A stretch of 64,000 nucleotides of DNA from JAAZHD01 sp012510895 (GTDB lineage Bacteria; Bacillota; Clostridia; Caldicoprobacterales; DTU083): contig JBMNJC010000002.1 in the NCBI GenBank assembly GCA_050951465.1, positions 1 to 64,000 of the forward strand. Reading direction: 5' to 3'. The notes beneath the pieces are model-generated. The model worked only from the letters and a program-made list of their open reading frames with translations, had not been told where the DNA came from and did not search any database. The translations under genes were made by a program, and so were the position numbers. Of this stretch, positions 18,502 through 27,536 are shown piece by piece (positions within the stretch are counted from its first letter, which is position 1; the number at the start of each line of letters is the position of its first letter).

Positions 18502-19767
18502 ATGCAAAAAGTATTGGGAAGTAATTCTGCGGTGATGAAACGAAGAAACCGCTCCTTAATCTTAAATATGATCAAATCAGAGGGGAAAATTTCCCGGGCT
18601 GAGCTTTCCAAAAGAACCGGGCTCAGCAGAGGAGGCATGACCCCCATTATTAATGAATTGCTGAAACTGGGCCTTATAATAGAAACAGGGGTTTCAGTCA
18701 CAGGCAGCGGAAGAAGGCCTATAAATCTTGAACTGAATGCCTCTGGCTGCCATGCAATAGCAGTTGATTGGACCAGAAAAAAGTTCACTGTTGCCGTTGT
18801 TGATTTTTTGGGCAGCATCATTGCAGAAAAAGATTACAACTTTATAGAAAACGATACCCTGGATCACATCATAAAAGTATTAAAGGATGTAATAAAAGAG
18901 TTCCTGAATAAGTTTAAATTTAATAGAATTGCCGGTATCGGTATTGTTGCTCCCGGTCCCCTGGATATTAACAAAGGCATTATACTATCTCCCCCTAATT
19001 TCTGGGGCTGGAAAAACATCCCTATAAAGCAGATACTGGAAGAAACATTTAATATTCCTGTGATACTGGACAATAATGCAAATGCTTATGCCATAGCGGA
19101 AAAGAATTACGGCAGGGAAAAAAAATACCGTAACTTTATTTATGCAGTCGTAGATGAAGGGATCGGTGCCGGTATAATTATGGATAACCGCATATACAGG
19201 GGAAAAGGGGGCTTCGGCAGTGAGATAGGTCATATTTCTATCGATATGAACGGGCCGAAATGCGAATGCGGCAACCATGGATGCATAGAGGTGTATGCCA
19301 CTATCCCCCAAATTATGCGGTATATTAATAGCTTCGCTGAATTGGGAATACCTTCGTCATATCTCACAGAAATCAGAAGCCGAAGATTAATTGAATGGGA
19401 TGATATTATAAAAGGTCTGCAAATGGAAGACCCGGTTTGTCTGAATATTATTCGAAAGGAAGCTGAGTACCTGGCCAATGTATTTGTTACCTTAATCAAT
19501 GTTCTGGAGCCGGAAGCCATCTTTATCGGCAGTACAATTGCCAAAGCCGGGAATGCTTTGCTGGATAATCTGGAAGAGCTTATATCAGACAAAACCGTAA
19601 CAAAAGATATTCATGAAACAAAGCTTTATCTGTCTGATCTGTCCCAGGCCTCTTTAATCGGAGGCGCAATGCTGGTTATACAAAACTTCATCGATCAGGG
19701 CAATTTTGAGGATCTGGCAAAGGCGGAATCGGGGTGGCAGTCTGATGAAATACATTATAGGTTTTGA
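18502..19767 (+). CDS. ROK-family transcriptional repressor (NagC/XylR type)
   Basis: This 421-residue protein has an N-terminal winged helix-turn-helix at about 14-65 (ISRAELSKRTGLSRGGM). The ROK sugar-kinase-like domain follows, with the zinc motif CECGNHGC at about residue 253. This is the NagC/XylR architecture, in which a sugar or sugar phosphate bound to the ROK domain relieves repression. It overlaps the start of the ROK-kinase/GmhA fusion gene, so regulator and enzyme are coexpressed. The nearby kinase, phosphatase and isomerase genes are the obvious candidate regulon. The ribosome binding site (GGTGCAGGTGTG) is weak. Confidence 0.9.
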   Translation: MQKVLGSNSAVMKRRNRSLILNMIKSEGKISRAELSKRTGLSRGGMTPIINELLKLGLIIETGVSVTGSGRRPINLELNASGCHAIAVDWTRKKFTVAVVDFLGSIIAEKDYNFIENDTLDHIIKVLKDVIKEFLNKFKFNRIAGIGIVAPGPLDINKGIILSPPNFWGWKNIPIKQILEETFNIPVILDNNANAYAIAEKNYGREKKYRNFIYAVVDEGIGAGIIMDNRIYRGKGGFGSEIGHISIDMNGPKCECGNHGCIEVYATIPQIMRYINSFAELGIPSSYLTEIRSRRLIEWDDIIKGLQMEDPVCLNIIRKEAEYLANVFVTLINVLEPEAIFIGSTIAKAGNALLDNLEELISDKTVTKDIHETKLYLSDLSQASLIGGAMLVIQNFIDQGNFEDLAKAESGWQSDEIHYRF

Positions 19768-21367
19768 TATAGGCGGTACCAAATGTGCGGTTAATTTAGC
19801 ATCGGTCGTAAATGGAATAGAATTAACAGATAAGGAAGCCTTTCCTACTGAGGCGGGCAAGGGATATAAATACGTGGAAAAAAATCTGTTTAATGCCGCA
19901 CGAAGGATAATAAAAAAGAACGGTATTTCTATGAATGATTTATCAGCCATAGGGGTAAGCTGCGGGGGCCCGCTGGACTCAAAAAAAGGGCTGATTCTCT
20001 CCCCGCCTAATCTGCCCGGCTGGGATAACATACCTTTCACAGATATTTTAAAGAAAGAATTTAAGGTTCCTGCATTTATTATGAACGACGCAAATGCCTG
20101 TGCCCTGGTGGAGTGGAAACTTGGGGCAGGTCAGGGCACCGACAACATGATTTTTCTGACCATGGGTACCGGCTTTGGTGCAGGCGTTATATCCGAAGGC
20201 GTATTGATCAAAGGCAAAAATGACATGGCTGGAGAGATCGGTCATATTCGTCTGGAAGATGAAGGTCCTTTGGGATACGGCAAGAATGGCTCAGTTGAAG
20301 GTTTTTGCGGCGGGAACGGAATTGGAATTCTGGCTCGTTCCATTACCAGGGACTTGATTGAATCAGGAAGGCCGCCCGCATGGATTTTGGACGGCATTAA
20401 GACGGAAGAAGTAGACGCCAAAATCATTGCAGATTATGCCGATGGCGGGGATGAAGATGCAAAAAGAATCTATGAGATTGTGGGAGAAAAGCTGGGAAAG
20501 GCTTTGAGCATTTTAATAGACCTCCTTAATCCAGAAAAAATTGTTATTGGCAGCATTTTTAAAAAAAGTGAACACCTTCTGAGACGGTCTATGGAGGAAG
20601 CAATAAAGAGGGAAGCTCTTATTCACTCCAGAAAGGTATGCAGCATTGTTCCTGCTGAAACCGGGGATAGATTAGGGGACCTGGCAAGCATAATGGCGGC
20701 TTGCTATGAAATGGGCATCGACCCTGTGCCCTTGTCCCAGGAAAGAAATGAAAATGTATTGCGTCATTACCGCAGATTGTTTGAACGCTATAAAGAACTT
20801 GAAGGTCTGAAGAAAAATATTATGGATGCTTATTATTGTCTGCTGAGGACCTATAAGAACAAGGGAAAGCTCTTGGTTTGCGGAAACGGAGGCAGTGCCG
20901 CTGATTCAGAACATATAGCAGGGGAATTGATGAAAGGTTTTTATAAGAAAAGACCTTTAGGTAAAGAGATGTCTGAATTACTGGGAGAAAACAGCAGGTA
21001 CCTTCAGGGAGCCCTGCCTGCCATTGCGCTGACGGCACATTCTGCTCTTTCAACAGCATTTGCAAACGATGTAAATTCAGAAATGGTCTTTGCTCAGCAG
21101 GTTTACGGCTATGGCCGGAAAGAAGATACTTTTATAGGTATAAGCACATCGGGCAATTCAATAAATGTGGTAAGGGCTGCAGAAGTAGCAAAGTCCCTGG
21201 GTATGAAAGTTATCGCTATGACGGGAGCGGGCGGAGGCAGACTGGCCTCGATTTGCGATGTTCTGATCAATGTACCGTCGGAAATTACAGCTGATATACA
21301 GGAATATCATCTGCCTGTCTATCACACCCTATGTGCCATGATTGAGGAAAAATTCTGGATAGAGTAA
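19745..21367 (+). CDS. ROK sugar kinase fused to a GmhA-type phosphoheptose isomerase
   Basis: From ATG 19745 this encodes 540 residues in one frame. Residues 1 to about 325 form a ROK kinase: FDIGGTK at the N-terminus, SCGGPLD, MNDANA, GTGFGAGV and EIGH. The canonical Cys zinc cluster is replaced by EGFCGGNG. From about residue 345 an SIS domain of the GmhA type follows: GNGGSAADSEHIAGEL near 380, TAFANDVN, GISTSGNS near 467 and the EYHLPVYHTLC tail. GmhA converts sedoheptulose 7-phosphate to D-glycero-D-manno-heptose 7-phosphate. A kinase joined to this isomerase would make a sugar phosphate and isomerise it on one chain. The start overlaps the repressor gene by 23 bases and is preceded by GGGGTGG. 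Confidence 0.88.
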   Translation: MKYIIGFDIGGTKCAVNLASVVNGIELTDKEAFPTEAGKGYKYVEKNLFNAARRIIKKNGISMNDLSAIGVSCGGPLDSKKGLILSPPNLPGWDNIPFTDILKKEFKVPAFIMNDANACALVEWKLGAGQGTDNMIFLTMGTGFGAGVISEGVLIKGKNDMAGEIGHIRLEDEGPLGYGKNGSVEGFCGGNGIGILARSITRDLIESGRPPAWILDGIKTEEVDAKIIADYADGGDEDAKRIYEIVGEKLGKALSILIDLLNPEKIVIGSIFKKSEHLLRRSMEEAIKREALIHSRKVCSIVPAETGDRLGDLASIMAACYEMGIDPVPLSQERNENVLRHYRRLFERYKELEGLKKNIMDAYYCLLRTYKNKGKLLVCGNGGSAADSEHIAGELMKGFYKKRPLGKEMSELLGENSRYLQGALPAIALTAHSALSTAFANDVNSEMVFAQQVYGYGRKEDTFIGISTSGNSINVVRAAEVAKSLGMKVIAMTGAGGGRLASICDVLINVPSEITADIQEYHLPVYHTLCAMIEEKFWIE

Positions 21368-21468
21368 TATGGATTATTGTGCAAAGGAGCAGGTGTAAAA
21401 TATGCAGCGGTATGTAATTAATTTGATATGATTCAGATATACAGGTACGCAGAGGGAGGTCTTGTTGT

Positions 21469-23151
21469 ATGTCAAGCAAATATTCCATTGGTATTGATTT
21501 TGGTACTTTGTCCGCCAGGGCGGTATTGGTGGAAGTTGCCGCCGGCAGGGAAATAGCTTCTGCAGTAAAGGATTATACCCATGGGGTAATGGATGAATTT
21601 CTGCCGGACGGGAAAACAAAGCTGGGCCCTGACTGGGCTCTTCAGCATCCGGAGGATTATCTTGAGGCATTGCGGGCGGTAATTCCTGCAGTTATTAAGG
21701 AAGCCGGGGTAAATGCGAATGATATAATCGGACTGGGGTTTGATTTCACTTCCTGTACCATACTTCCTGTAGATAAAACCGGCAGACCCCTATGTCTGGA
21801 TGAGAAATTCAGATCAAACCCGCATAGCTATGTGAAGCTGTGGAAGCACCATGCAGCGCAGAAGCAGGCCAACAGACTGAATGAAATTGCTGCAAGCAGG
21901 GGGGAAGAATTTTTAAGCAGATATGGCTCCGGAATCTCATCAGAATGGATGGTGCCAAAGGTAATGCAAATCCTGGATGAGGCATTTGAAGTGTATCAGG
22001 CGGCGGATCGTTTTGTGGAAGCTGCCGACTGGATCACTGAGCAATTGACAGGCGAAAAGAAGAGCAACAGCTGTGCTGCAGGGTTCAAAGCATTATGGAG
22101 CAAGAAATACGGCTATCCTTCCAGGGATTTTTACCGGCAATTGGATCCGCGCCTGGAAAACTTTGTTGAAGAAAAATTGAACAAAGAAGTGGTTACCAGC
22201 GGAAGCAGGGTAGGAGTGCTGACAGAAAAAGCAGCCGGAATGCTGGGCTTAAATCCCGGTACCCCTGTTGCTGCGCCTTTTATTGATGCCCATGCTTCCC
22301 TGCCGGGGGTCGGGATAACAGAACCCGGCAAAATGCTTATGATCATTGGAACGTCCACATGTCATATTGTTATGGACAGGGAAGAAAAGATGGTTCCGGG
22401 CATCAGCGGTGTAGTTGAAGATGGCATTCTGGCCGGCTTATATGCTTATGAAGCAGGGCAGGCCTGTGTGGGAGACCACTTTGAGTGGTTTATAGAAAAT
22501 TCTCTTCCTGCAGCTTATGCTAAAGAAGCTGAAGAAAAAGGCATGAATATACATGCCTATCTCAGGCAGAAAGCCTCTAAGTTAAAAGCAGGCGAGAGCG
22601 GTCTTCTGGCACTGGACTGGTGGAACGGCAACCGTTCTGTATTAAATGATGCTGATTTAACCGGTTTAATGCTGGGTTATACCCTTTTGACCAAACCGGA
22701 GGAAGTTTACAGAGCCCTGATTGAAGCCACGGCATTTGGCACCAGAATGATAATAGAGGCTTATCAGGATGCAGGCGTACCTATAAGGGAGCTGTATGCT
22801 GCAGGCGGAATAGCCAAGAAAGATGAAATGATGATGCAGATCTATTCTGATGTGACCAACAGGGAAATCCGCATAGCTGCCTCTGCTCAGACTTCTGCTC
22901 TGGGTTCTGCTGTTTGTGGGGCAGTTGCAGCAGGAAAAAGGAATGGAGGGTATGATACCATATTTCAGGCTGCCAGGGCAATGACCGGAGTGGAAGAGGG
23001 GTATTACAAGCCAATTCCGGAAAATGTTGCAGCCTATGACAAGTTATATGCTGAGTATAAAAGACTTCACGATTATTTTGGGCGAAGTAAAAATGATGTT
23101 ATGAAAAGACTTAAAAAGATAAGAGAAATGGCAATGAAATCAGGAAACTGA
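21469..23151 (+). CDS. araB: Ribulokinase (AraB), FGGY family
   Basis: This 560-residue FGGY kinase carries IGIDFGTLSARAVLV at the N-terminus and the AraB-typical GLGFDFTSCTILPVD. LDWWNGNRS and AAGGIAKKDEMMMQIYSDV, with its conserved glycines, complete the ATPase fold. The length matches bacterial AraB, which phosphorylates L-ribulose (and related ketopentoses) to the 5-phosphate. No araA or araD is in the window. The next genes encode a GpsA-like dehydrogenase and GH172, so an arabinose- or polyol-related pathway is likely. GGAGGT lies 10-15 bases upstream of ATG. Confidence 0.92.
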   Translation: MSSKYSIGIDFGTLSARAVLVEVAAGREIASAVKDYTHGVMDEFLPDGKTKLGPDWALQHPEDYLEALRAVIPAVIKEAGVNANDIIGLGFDFTSCTILPVDKTGRPLCLDEKFRSNPHSYVKLWKHHAAQKQANRLNEIAASRGEEFLSRYGSGISSEWMVPKVMQILDEAFEVYQAADRFVEAADWITEQLTGEKKSNSCAAGFKALWSKKYGYPSRDFYRQLDPRLENFVEEKLNKEVVTSGSRVGVLTEKAAGMLGLNPGTPVAAPFIDAHASLPGVGITEPGKMLMIIGTSTCHIVMDREEKMVPGISGVVEDGILAGLYAYEAGQACVGDHFEWFIENSLPAAYAKEAEEKGMNIHAYLRQKASKLKAGESGLLALDWWNGNRSVLNDADLTGLMLGYTLLTKPEEVYRALIEATAFGTRMIIEAYQDAGVPIRELYAAGGIAKKDEMMMQIYSDVTNREIRIAASAQTSALGSAVCGAVAAGKRNGGYDTIFQAARAMTGVEEGYYKPIPENVAAYDKLYAEYKRLHDYFGRSKNDVMKRLKKIREMAMKSGN

Positions 23152-23209
23152 TAAAGAAACACAAGTTTATTATTGGTTAAATCTTAACGAGATTGGGGCT
23201 GACAGACAG

Positions 23210-24253
23210 ATGAGCGTTATAACAATAGTTGGTGCAGGAATGATGGGATCGGCAATAGCCTTTCCTGCCTCGGACAATAGCCATGAGGTTCGATTGGTCG
23301 GCACGCATTTGGACCGTGACATTATTGAAAATGTTAAAGTTAATGGTTTTCATCCTACCCTTAAACGCCGGCTGCCTGCCGGAATAAAGCCTTATCATAT
23401 AGAAGAACTGGGAACCGCTGTTAACGGGGCAGATCTTATTATAGGAGGCATAAGCAGTTTTGGAGTGGATTGGTTTACAGAAAAGGTACTGCCCGTTGTT
23501 CCCGATTCCATTCCGGTGCTGTTGGTAACCAAGGGGCTGCATGATGAACCGGACGGCAGACTGGTGCCCTTTCCCCATTTGATGAAGGAGAAGCTGCCGC
23601 CCGGACGGAACTTGTTCATTAATGCCATCGGAGGTCCCTGTACCAGTTATGAGCTGGCTGACAGGCGCAATTCTTCTGTTGTCTTCTGCGGGGAAGATCC
23701 GGAAATTTTAAAAGGATTGAAAGGTTTATTGGAAACCTCCTATTACCATATAAACACTTCAACAGATGTTATAGGTGTGGAATCTGCAGTGGCATTAAAG
23801 AATGCATATGCGCTAGCTGTTACACTGGCAGTGGGACTGATTGAAAGGGAAGAAGGCATAGGCTGTCAACAGGCATATAATCCGCAAGCTGCACTTTTTG
23901 GACAAAGTATCCGTGAAATGTCGAATATCATAGAGTTGGTTGGCGGAGGGCATGAAAACATCGTATATGGAGCCGGAGACTTATATGTAACCATATTTGG
24001 CGGGCGCACCAGAAAATTGGGCACTTTGCTCGGACGAGGGCTGAGTTTTGATGAAGCCATGGCAAAGCTGGAAGGCATTACTCTGGAATCAGTAGTTATA
24101 ACTACGCGTATTGCAAGAGCCTTGTATAGGCTTGAAAAAGCCGGCCTGGTCAATATGAAAGATTTCCCCCTTTTAGTTCATATAAATGACATCATCAACA
24201 ACAGGGCTTTGGTAGAAATTCCCTGGAAGGAATTCCAAAGCCAGGCCTTATAA
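23210..24253 (+). CDS. GpsA-like NAD(P)-dependent polyol-phosphate dehydrogenase
   Basis: This 347-residue protein has a Rossmann N-terminus (IVGAGMMGSAIAFP at residues 5-18) and the GpsA-like central region: LLVTKGLHDE, INAIGGPCTSYELADR and GVESAVALKNAYALAVTLA near 186-205 with the catalytic Lys. Glycerol-3-phosphate dehydrogenase oxidises or forms the C2 alcohol of glycerol 3-phosphate. This sequence differs from housekeeping GpsA (for example SFGVDWF and an insert after GGGHENIVYG), so a larger polyol phosphate made by the adjacent ribulokinase is a reasonable guess. It lies 58 bases after araB. Confidence 0.8.
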   Translation: MSVITIVGAGMMGSAIAFPASDNSHEVRLVGTHLDRDIIENVKVNGFHPTLKRRLPAGIKPYHIEELGTAVNGADLIIGGISSFGVDWFTEKVLPVVPDSIPVLLVTKGLHDEPDGRLVPFPHLMKEKLPPGRNLFINAIGGPCTSYELADRRNSSVVFCGEDPEILKGLKGLLETSYYHINTSTDVIGVESAVALKNAYALAVTLAVGLIEREEGIGCQQAYNPQAALFGQSIREMSNIIELVGGGHENIVYGAGDLYVTIFGGRTRKLGTLLGRGLSFDEAMAKLEGITLESVVITTRIARALYRLEKAGLVNMKDFPLLVHINDIINNRALVEIPWKEFQSQAL

Positions 24254-24361
24254 AACCATTAAAAGGTTAATAGGTAAAATTTGCCGGGTTTTAACAATAC
24301 AGCTTTATGTTTACCCGGAGGCAATAATTATTTTTAACAAACCAAAGGAGGTTTATGTGAA

Positions 24362-25456
24362 ATGGATGGAAAATTCAATGGTTTGGGTATGGATATGGGC
24401 AACCTTTGGAGGTTATCCGATGCCAAAACCCGCTCAATAAGCCCCGAGAATTTCACCGGCGCCAAGGGGAAGGGCGGCATGGCGACTTTGGATGAAGGTG
24501 TAGCAGCCGTGGCAGCACAGGATTTAGGGCAGGGGTGGAAGGTAAACCCATATGTAATCATACAGCCGGGTGAAGTATTTACCATGGCAGATATTGAAGG
24601 CTCCGGGGCAATTCAGCATATATGGATGACCGCCGGCAGAAGCAAATGGAGAGAAGCCATTTTGCGGATATATTGGGACGGCATGGAGTATCCTTCAGTG
24701 GAATGCCCAATAGGTGATTTCTTTGCCTGCGGCTGGGGGGAATATGCACCTGTATCATCTCTGGCAGTATGTGTCAACCCGGGCAGTGCATTTAACTGCT
24801 ACTGGGAAATGCCGTTTAGGAAGAGAGCAAAAATAACCATGGAAAATCGCGGTTTTGAACCCATGGTGCTTTACTACCAGATCGATTATACCTTGACGGA
24901 AGTGCCTGATGACATCGGTTATTTTCATGCACAGTTCAGAAGGACCAATCCTCTGCCCTATAAAGAAGTGTATACAATAGTGGACGGTATTGAAGGAAAG
25001 GGACATTATGTCGGTACATATATGGCCTGGGGCGTTAATAATACAGGCTGGTGGGGAGAAGGAGAAATAAAATTCTATATAGACGGAGACAAAGAATTCC
25101 CTACTATATGCGGCACAGGCACGGAGGATTATTTCTGTGGTTCTTATAATTTTGAAAACAAAAAGATTAATCAATATGAGGAGTTTACTACTCCTTATGC
25201 AGGATTGGCCCAGGTAATAAGACCTGACGGACTTTACAGGTCGCAGACACGTTTCGGCATGTACAGATGGCATATAAGAGATCCCATCAGGTTTGAATCT
25301 GATTTGCGGGTTACCATCCAGGCCCTGGGCTGGCGCAGCAGCGGCAAATATCTGCCCCTTCAGGATGATATAGCTTCTGTTGCATACTGGTATCAGACTT
25401 TACCCCATAAAAAATTTCCGGAACTGCCGGACAGGGATTATCTCGAAATCATATAA
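24362..25456 (+). CDS. GH172-family glycosidase (DUF2961)
   Basis: This 364-residue protein matches the DUF2961 pattern now classed as GH172: IEGSGAIQHIWMT near residue 80, PIGDFFACGWGEYAPV near 119, GEIKFYIDGDKEFPTI and CGTGTEDYFCGSYNF near 248-262, which carries the presumed catalytic Glu. Characterised members act on furanosides (D-arabinofuranose or fructofuranose linkages). Being beside ribulokinase supports a pentofuranose substrate. There is no signal peptide, so action is intracellular. AGGAGG (24346-24351) is 10 bases from ATG 24362; the nearer ATG at 24355 runs straight into a stop. Confidence 0.85.
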   Translation: MDGKFNGLGMDMGNLWRLSDAKTRSISPENFTGAKGKGGMATLDEGVAAVAAQDLGQGWKVNPYVIIQPGEVFTMADIEGSGAIQHIWMTAGRSKWREAILRIYWDGMEYPSVECPIGDFFACGWGEYAPVSSLAVCVNPGSAFNCYWEMPFRKRAKITMENRGFEPMVLYYQIDYTLTEVPDDIGYFHAQFRRTNPLPYKEVYTIVDGIEGKGHYVGTYMAWGVNNTGWWGEGEIKFYIDGDKEFPTICGTGTEDYFCGSYNFENKKINQYEEFTTPYAGLAQVIRPDGLYRSQTRFGMYRWHIRDPIRFESDLRVTIQALGWRSSGKYLPLQDDIASVAYWYQTLPHKKFPELPDRDYLEII

Positions 25457-25463
25457 AAGCATA

Positions 25464-25494
25464 AGGCAGTCGGCACTTGAGCTGACTGCTTTTT
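25464..25494 (+). terminator. Rho-independent terminator after the GH172 gene
   Basis: GCAGTC (from 25466) pairs with GACTGC, extended by inner GC pairs around the ACTTGA loop, and is followed by TTTTT. It ends the araB, GpsA-like, GH172 unit. Confidence 0.85.
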
Positions 25495-25531
25495 AAAGCA
25501 CGAAACAGGTTTAAACAGTAGGAAGGAGCAA

Positions 25532-25560
25532 TTGACATCATAGAAATTTCTGTTTAAAAT
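25532..25560 (+). promoter_or_regulatory. Sigma-A type promoter for the Ldh2-type dehydrogenase
   Basis: TTGACA (25532-25537), 17 bases, TAAAAT (25555-25560). The spacer includes the self-complementary AGAAATTTCT (25542-25551), which might be an operator. Transcription would start near 25567, some 35 bases before the ATG. Confidence 0.75.
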
Positions 25561-25602
25561 TAACAGAGTGTTAACGATTTAAACAAAGGGGGACAATACA
25601 TA

Positions 25603-26715
25603 ATGGAAAGCAGCAAAGAATATCGTATTGATTTTGAAACATTAGAGCAGTTTATGTTTGATGTTTTTGTCAAAGTCGGTGTACCGGAAGAAGATGCCAG
25701 GATCTGCGCTGAGGTACTTATTGAATCGGACAAAAGGGGCATTGATTCACACGGCATAGGAAGGCTTAAACCGGTTTACGTGGACAGCATCATTGACGGA
25801 GTTATCGATCCTGTCACCAAGATTAAGGTAGTAAAAGAAGGCCCCACTACAGCTGTCATAGACGGCCAAAACGGTATGGGTCAGGTAATCGGAAAGCGGG
25901 CCATGGAAATGGCCATGGACAAAGCAGCAAAATATGGAATGGGCATGGTTGCAGTGAGAAATTCCAATCACTATGGTATTGCCGGTTATTATGTACTGAT
26001 GGCATGTAAAAGAGGAATGATAGGCATTACCGGCACTAATGCCAGACCTTCCATTGCACCTACTTTCGGTGTGGAGAATATGCTTGGAACCAATCCGCTG
26101 ACATTTGGCATGCCTACCGATGAGGAATTCCCCTTTGTTTTTGATGCTGCAACTTCGGTGGCACAAAGAGGCAAGATTGAAGTTTACGATAGATTGGGCA
26201 AAGAATTACCTGAAGGCTGGGTCATTGGAGAAGACGGCAAACCGAAAACTGATCCCGGACAGGTACTTAAAGATTTGGTTGCCGGCACTGCTGCCTTAAC
26301 GCCATTAGGCGGCATCGGCGAAGAAATGGCAGGCTACAAAGGATACGGCTTTGCTACAGTGGTAGAGTTATTATCAGCAGCATTGCAGGGCGGTAAATAT
26401 CTGAAAGCACTTTCCGGCTTGGAAAACGGCAAAAAAGTACCACGCAGTCTGGGTCATTTCTTTATTGCAATAGATATAGAGGCATTTACTGAATTAGAAG
26501 CCTTTAAAAAGACGGCAGGCGATATTCTGAGAGCATTGCGTGCGTCCAAGCGTGCACCGGGTGAGGATCGCATCTATACTGCAGGTGAAAAGGAATATCT
26601 GGCCTACCTTGAACGCAGGGAAAAGGGAGTGCCCATTGATGAGTCCTTGCAAAAGGATATTATACAACTGAAAAAGACATTGAATTTAGATCAATACCAT
26701 TTTGATTTCGAATAG
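25603..26715 (+). CDS. Ldh2/malate-L-sulfolactate family NAD(P)-dependent oxidoreductase
   Basis: This 370-residue protein belongs to the Ldh2 (non-Rossmann malate/L-lactate) family. Evidence is KRGIDSHGIGRL near residue 46 (catalytic His), VAVRNSNHYGIAGYY near 108, GTNARPSIAPTFG, MLGTNPLTFGMP and the GYKGYGFATVVELLSAAL stretch near 245. Members interconvert 2-hydroxy and 2-oxo acids such as malate, 2,3-diketo-L-gulonate or ureidoglycolate with NAD(P). The substrate cannot be fixed here. It forms a single-gene unit between its own promoter and a terminator, with AAAGGGGG as ribosome binding site. Confidence 0.88.
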   Translation: MESSKEYRIDFETLEQFMFDVFVKVGVPEEDARICAEVLIESDKRGIDSHGIGRLKPVYVDSIIDGVIDPVTKIKVVKEGPTTAVIDGQNGMGQVIGKRAMEMAMDKAAKYGMGMVAVRNSNHYGIAGYYVLMACKRGMIGITGTNARPSIAPTFGVENMLGTNPLTFGMPTDEEFPFVFDAATSVAQRGKIEVYDRLGKELPEGWVIGEDGKPKTDPGQVLKDLVAGTAALTPLGGIGEEMAGYKGYGFATVVELLSAALQGGKYLKALSGLENGKKVPRSLGHFFIAIDIEAFTELEAFKKTAGDILRALRASKRAPGEDRIYTAGEKEYLAYLERREKGVPIDESLQKDIIQLKKTLNLDQYHFDFE

Positions 26716-26776
26716 ATTATACCGGTTAGTATTTTTAACCGGATCAAGGGCAAAAATATCCGGTAAGCAATTTACA

Positions 26777-26815
26777 AGCTATCTGTATGTATAACTCAGG
26801 TAGCTTTATTTTTAG
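26777..26815 (+). terminator. Probable terminator after the Ldh2-type gene
   Basis: AGCTATCTG (from 26777) pairs with CAGGTAGCT (to about 26804) with one G-T pair and an 11-base loop, followed by TTATTTTTAG. Confidence 0.7.
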
Positions 26816-26850
26816 TTATAATTTTAAATATAAGGAGAGGTTTAATTTTA

Positions 26851-27438
26851 ATGAATGAAAGACTTAAAAAACAGATCCAATTTATCATGGAAATGGATAA
26901 ACTAAAACATGTTTTCAGACAATCAAGACTGCTTAATTATGAAAGGCATGAGAACTCTGCAGAACATTCCTGGCATTTGGCTGTCATAGCCATGATTCTT
27001 TCTGAATATGCTGAAGAAGAGCTGGATATATTAAAAGTTCTTAAGATGGTTCTTATTCACGATATCGTAGAAATTGACGCAGGCGATACTTTTGCATATG
27101 ATGAAGCAGGATATGACGATAAAGAACAAAGGGAAAATCAGGCTGCGGAGCGAATATTTAATATGCTGCCTTCAGATCAGGCGGAAAAAATGTGGAATCT
27201 TTGGCGGGAATTTGAGGAACAAAAAACTCCTGAAGCCTTGTATGCTGCCAGTGTGGACAGACTGGCTCCCTTCTTGCTGAATTATTATACGGAAGGATAC
27301 ACCTGGAGACTCCCCGGTGTCACTAGTGCCAAAGTACTGAAAAGGATGAAAGTTATGGAAAAAAGTGTTCCCGTTATTTGGGAACTTGTCCAGGAAATCA
27401 TTGAAGATTCAATAAAAAATGGCTATTTAGCGGACTGA
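26851..27438 (+). CDS. HD-domain phosphohydrolase (YfbR-like)
   Basis: This 195-residue protein has the HD metal-site pattern: SAEHSWHLAVIA at about residues 36-47 (His), LIHDIVEIDAGD at about 69-80 (His-Asp pair), and a later Asp in ASVDRLAPFLLN near 136. This is the HD_3 group to which 5'-nucleotidases such as YfbR belong, so hydrolysis of a nucleotide monophosphate is the best guess. It is helical and cytoplasmic. AGGAGAGG precedes the ATG. It is followed by D-Ala-D-Ala ligase about 100 bases later, possibly in one transcript. Confidence 0.82.
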   Translation: MNERLKKQIQFIMEMDKLKHVFRQSRLLNYERHENSAEHSWHLAVIAMILSEYAEEELDILKVLKMVLIHDIVEIDAGDTFAYDEAGYDDKEQRENQAAERIFNMLPSDQAEKMWNLWREFEEQKTPEALYAASVDRLAPFLLNYYTEGYTWRLPGVTSAKVLKRMKVMEKSVPVIWELVQEIIEDSIKNGYLAD

Positions 27439-27536
27439 TAAACCTATTTGGAAGAGGAACCCGAATAAGAAAGGCCGGGAAAGAATCATAGATAAAATAA
27501 GGGTAAAATGCTATAATCAAGTGGAGGTGCAAAAGG

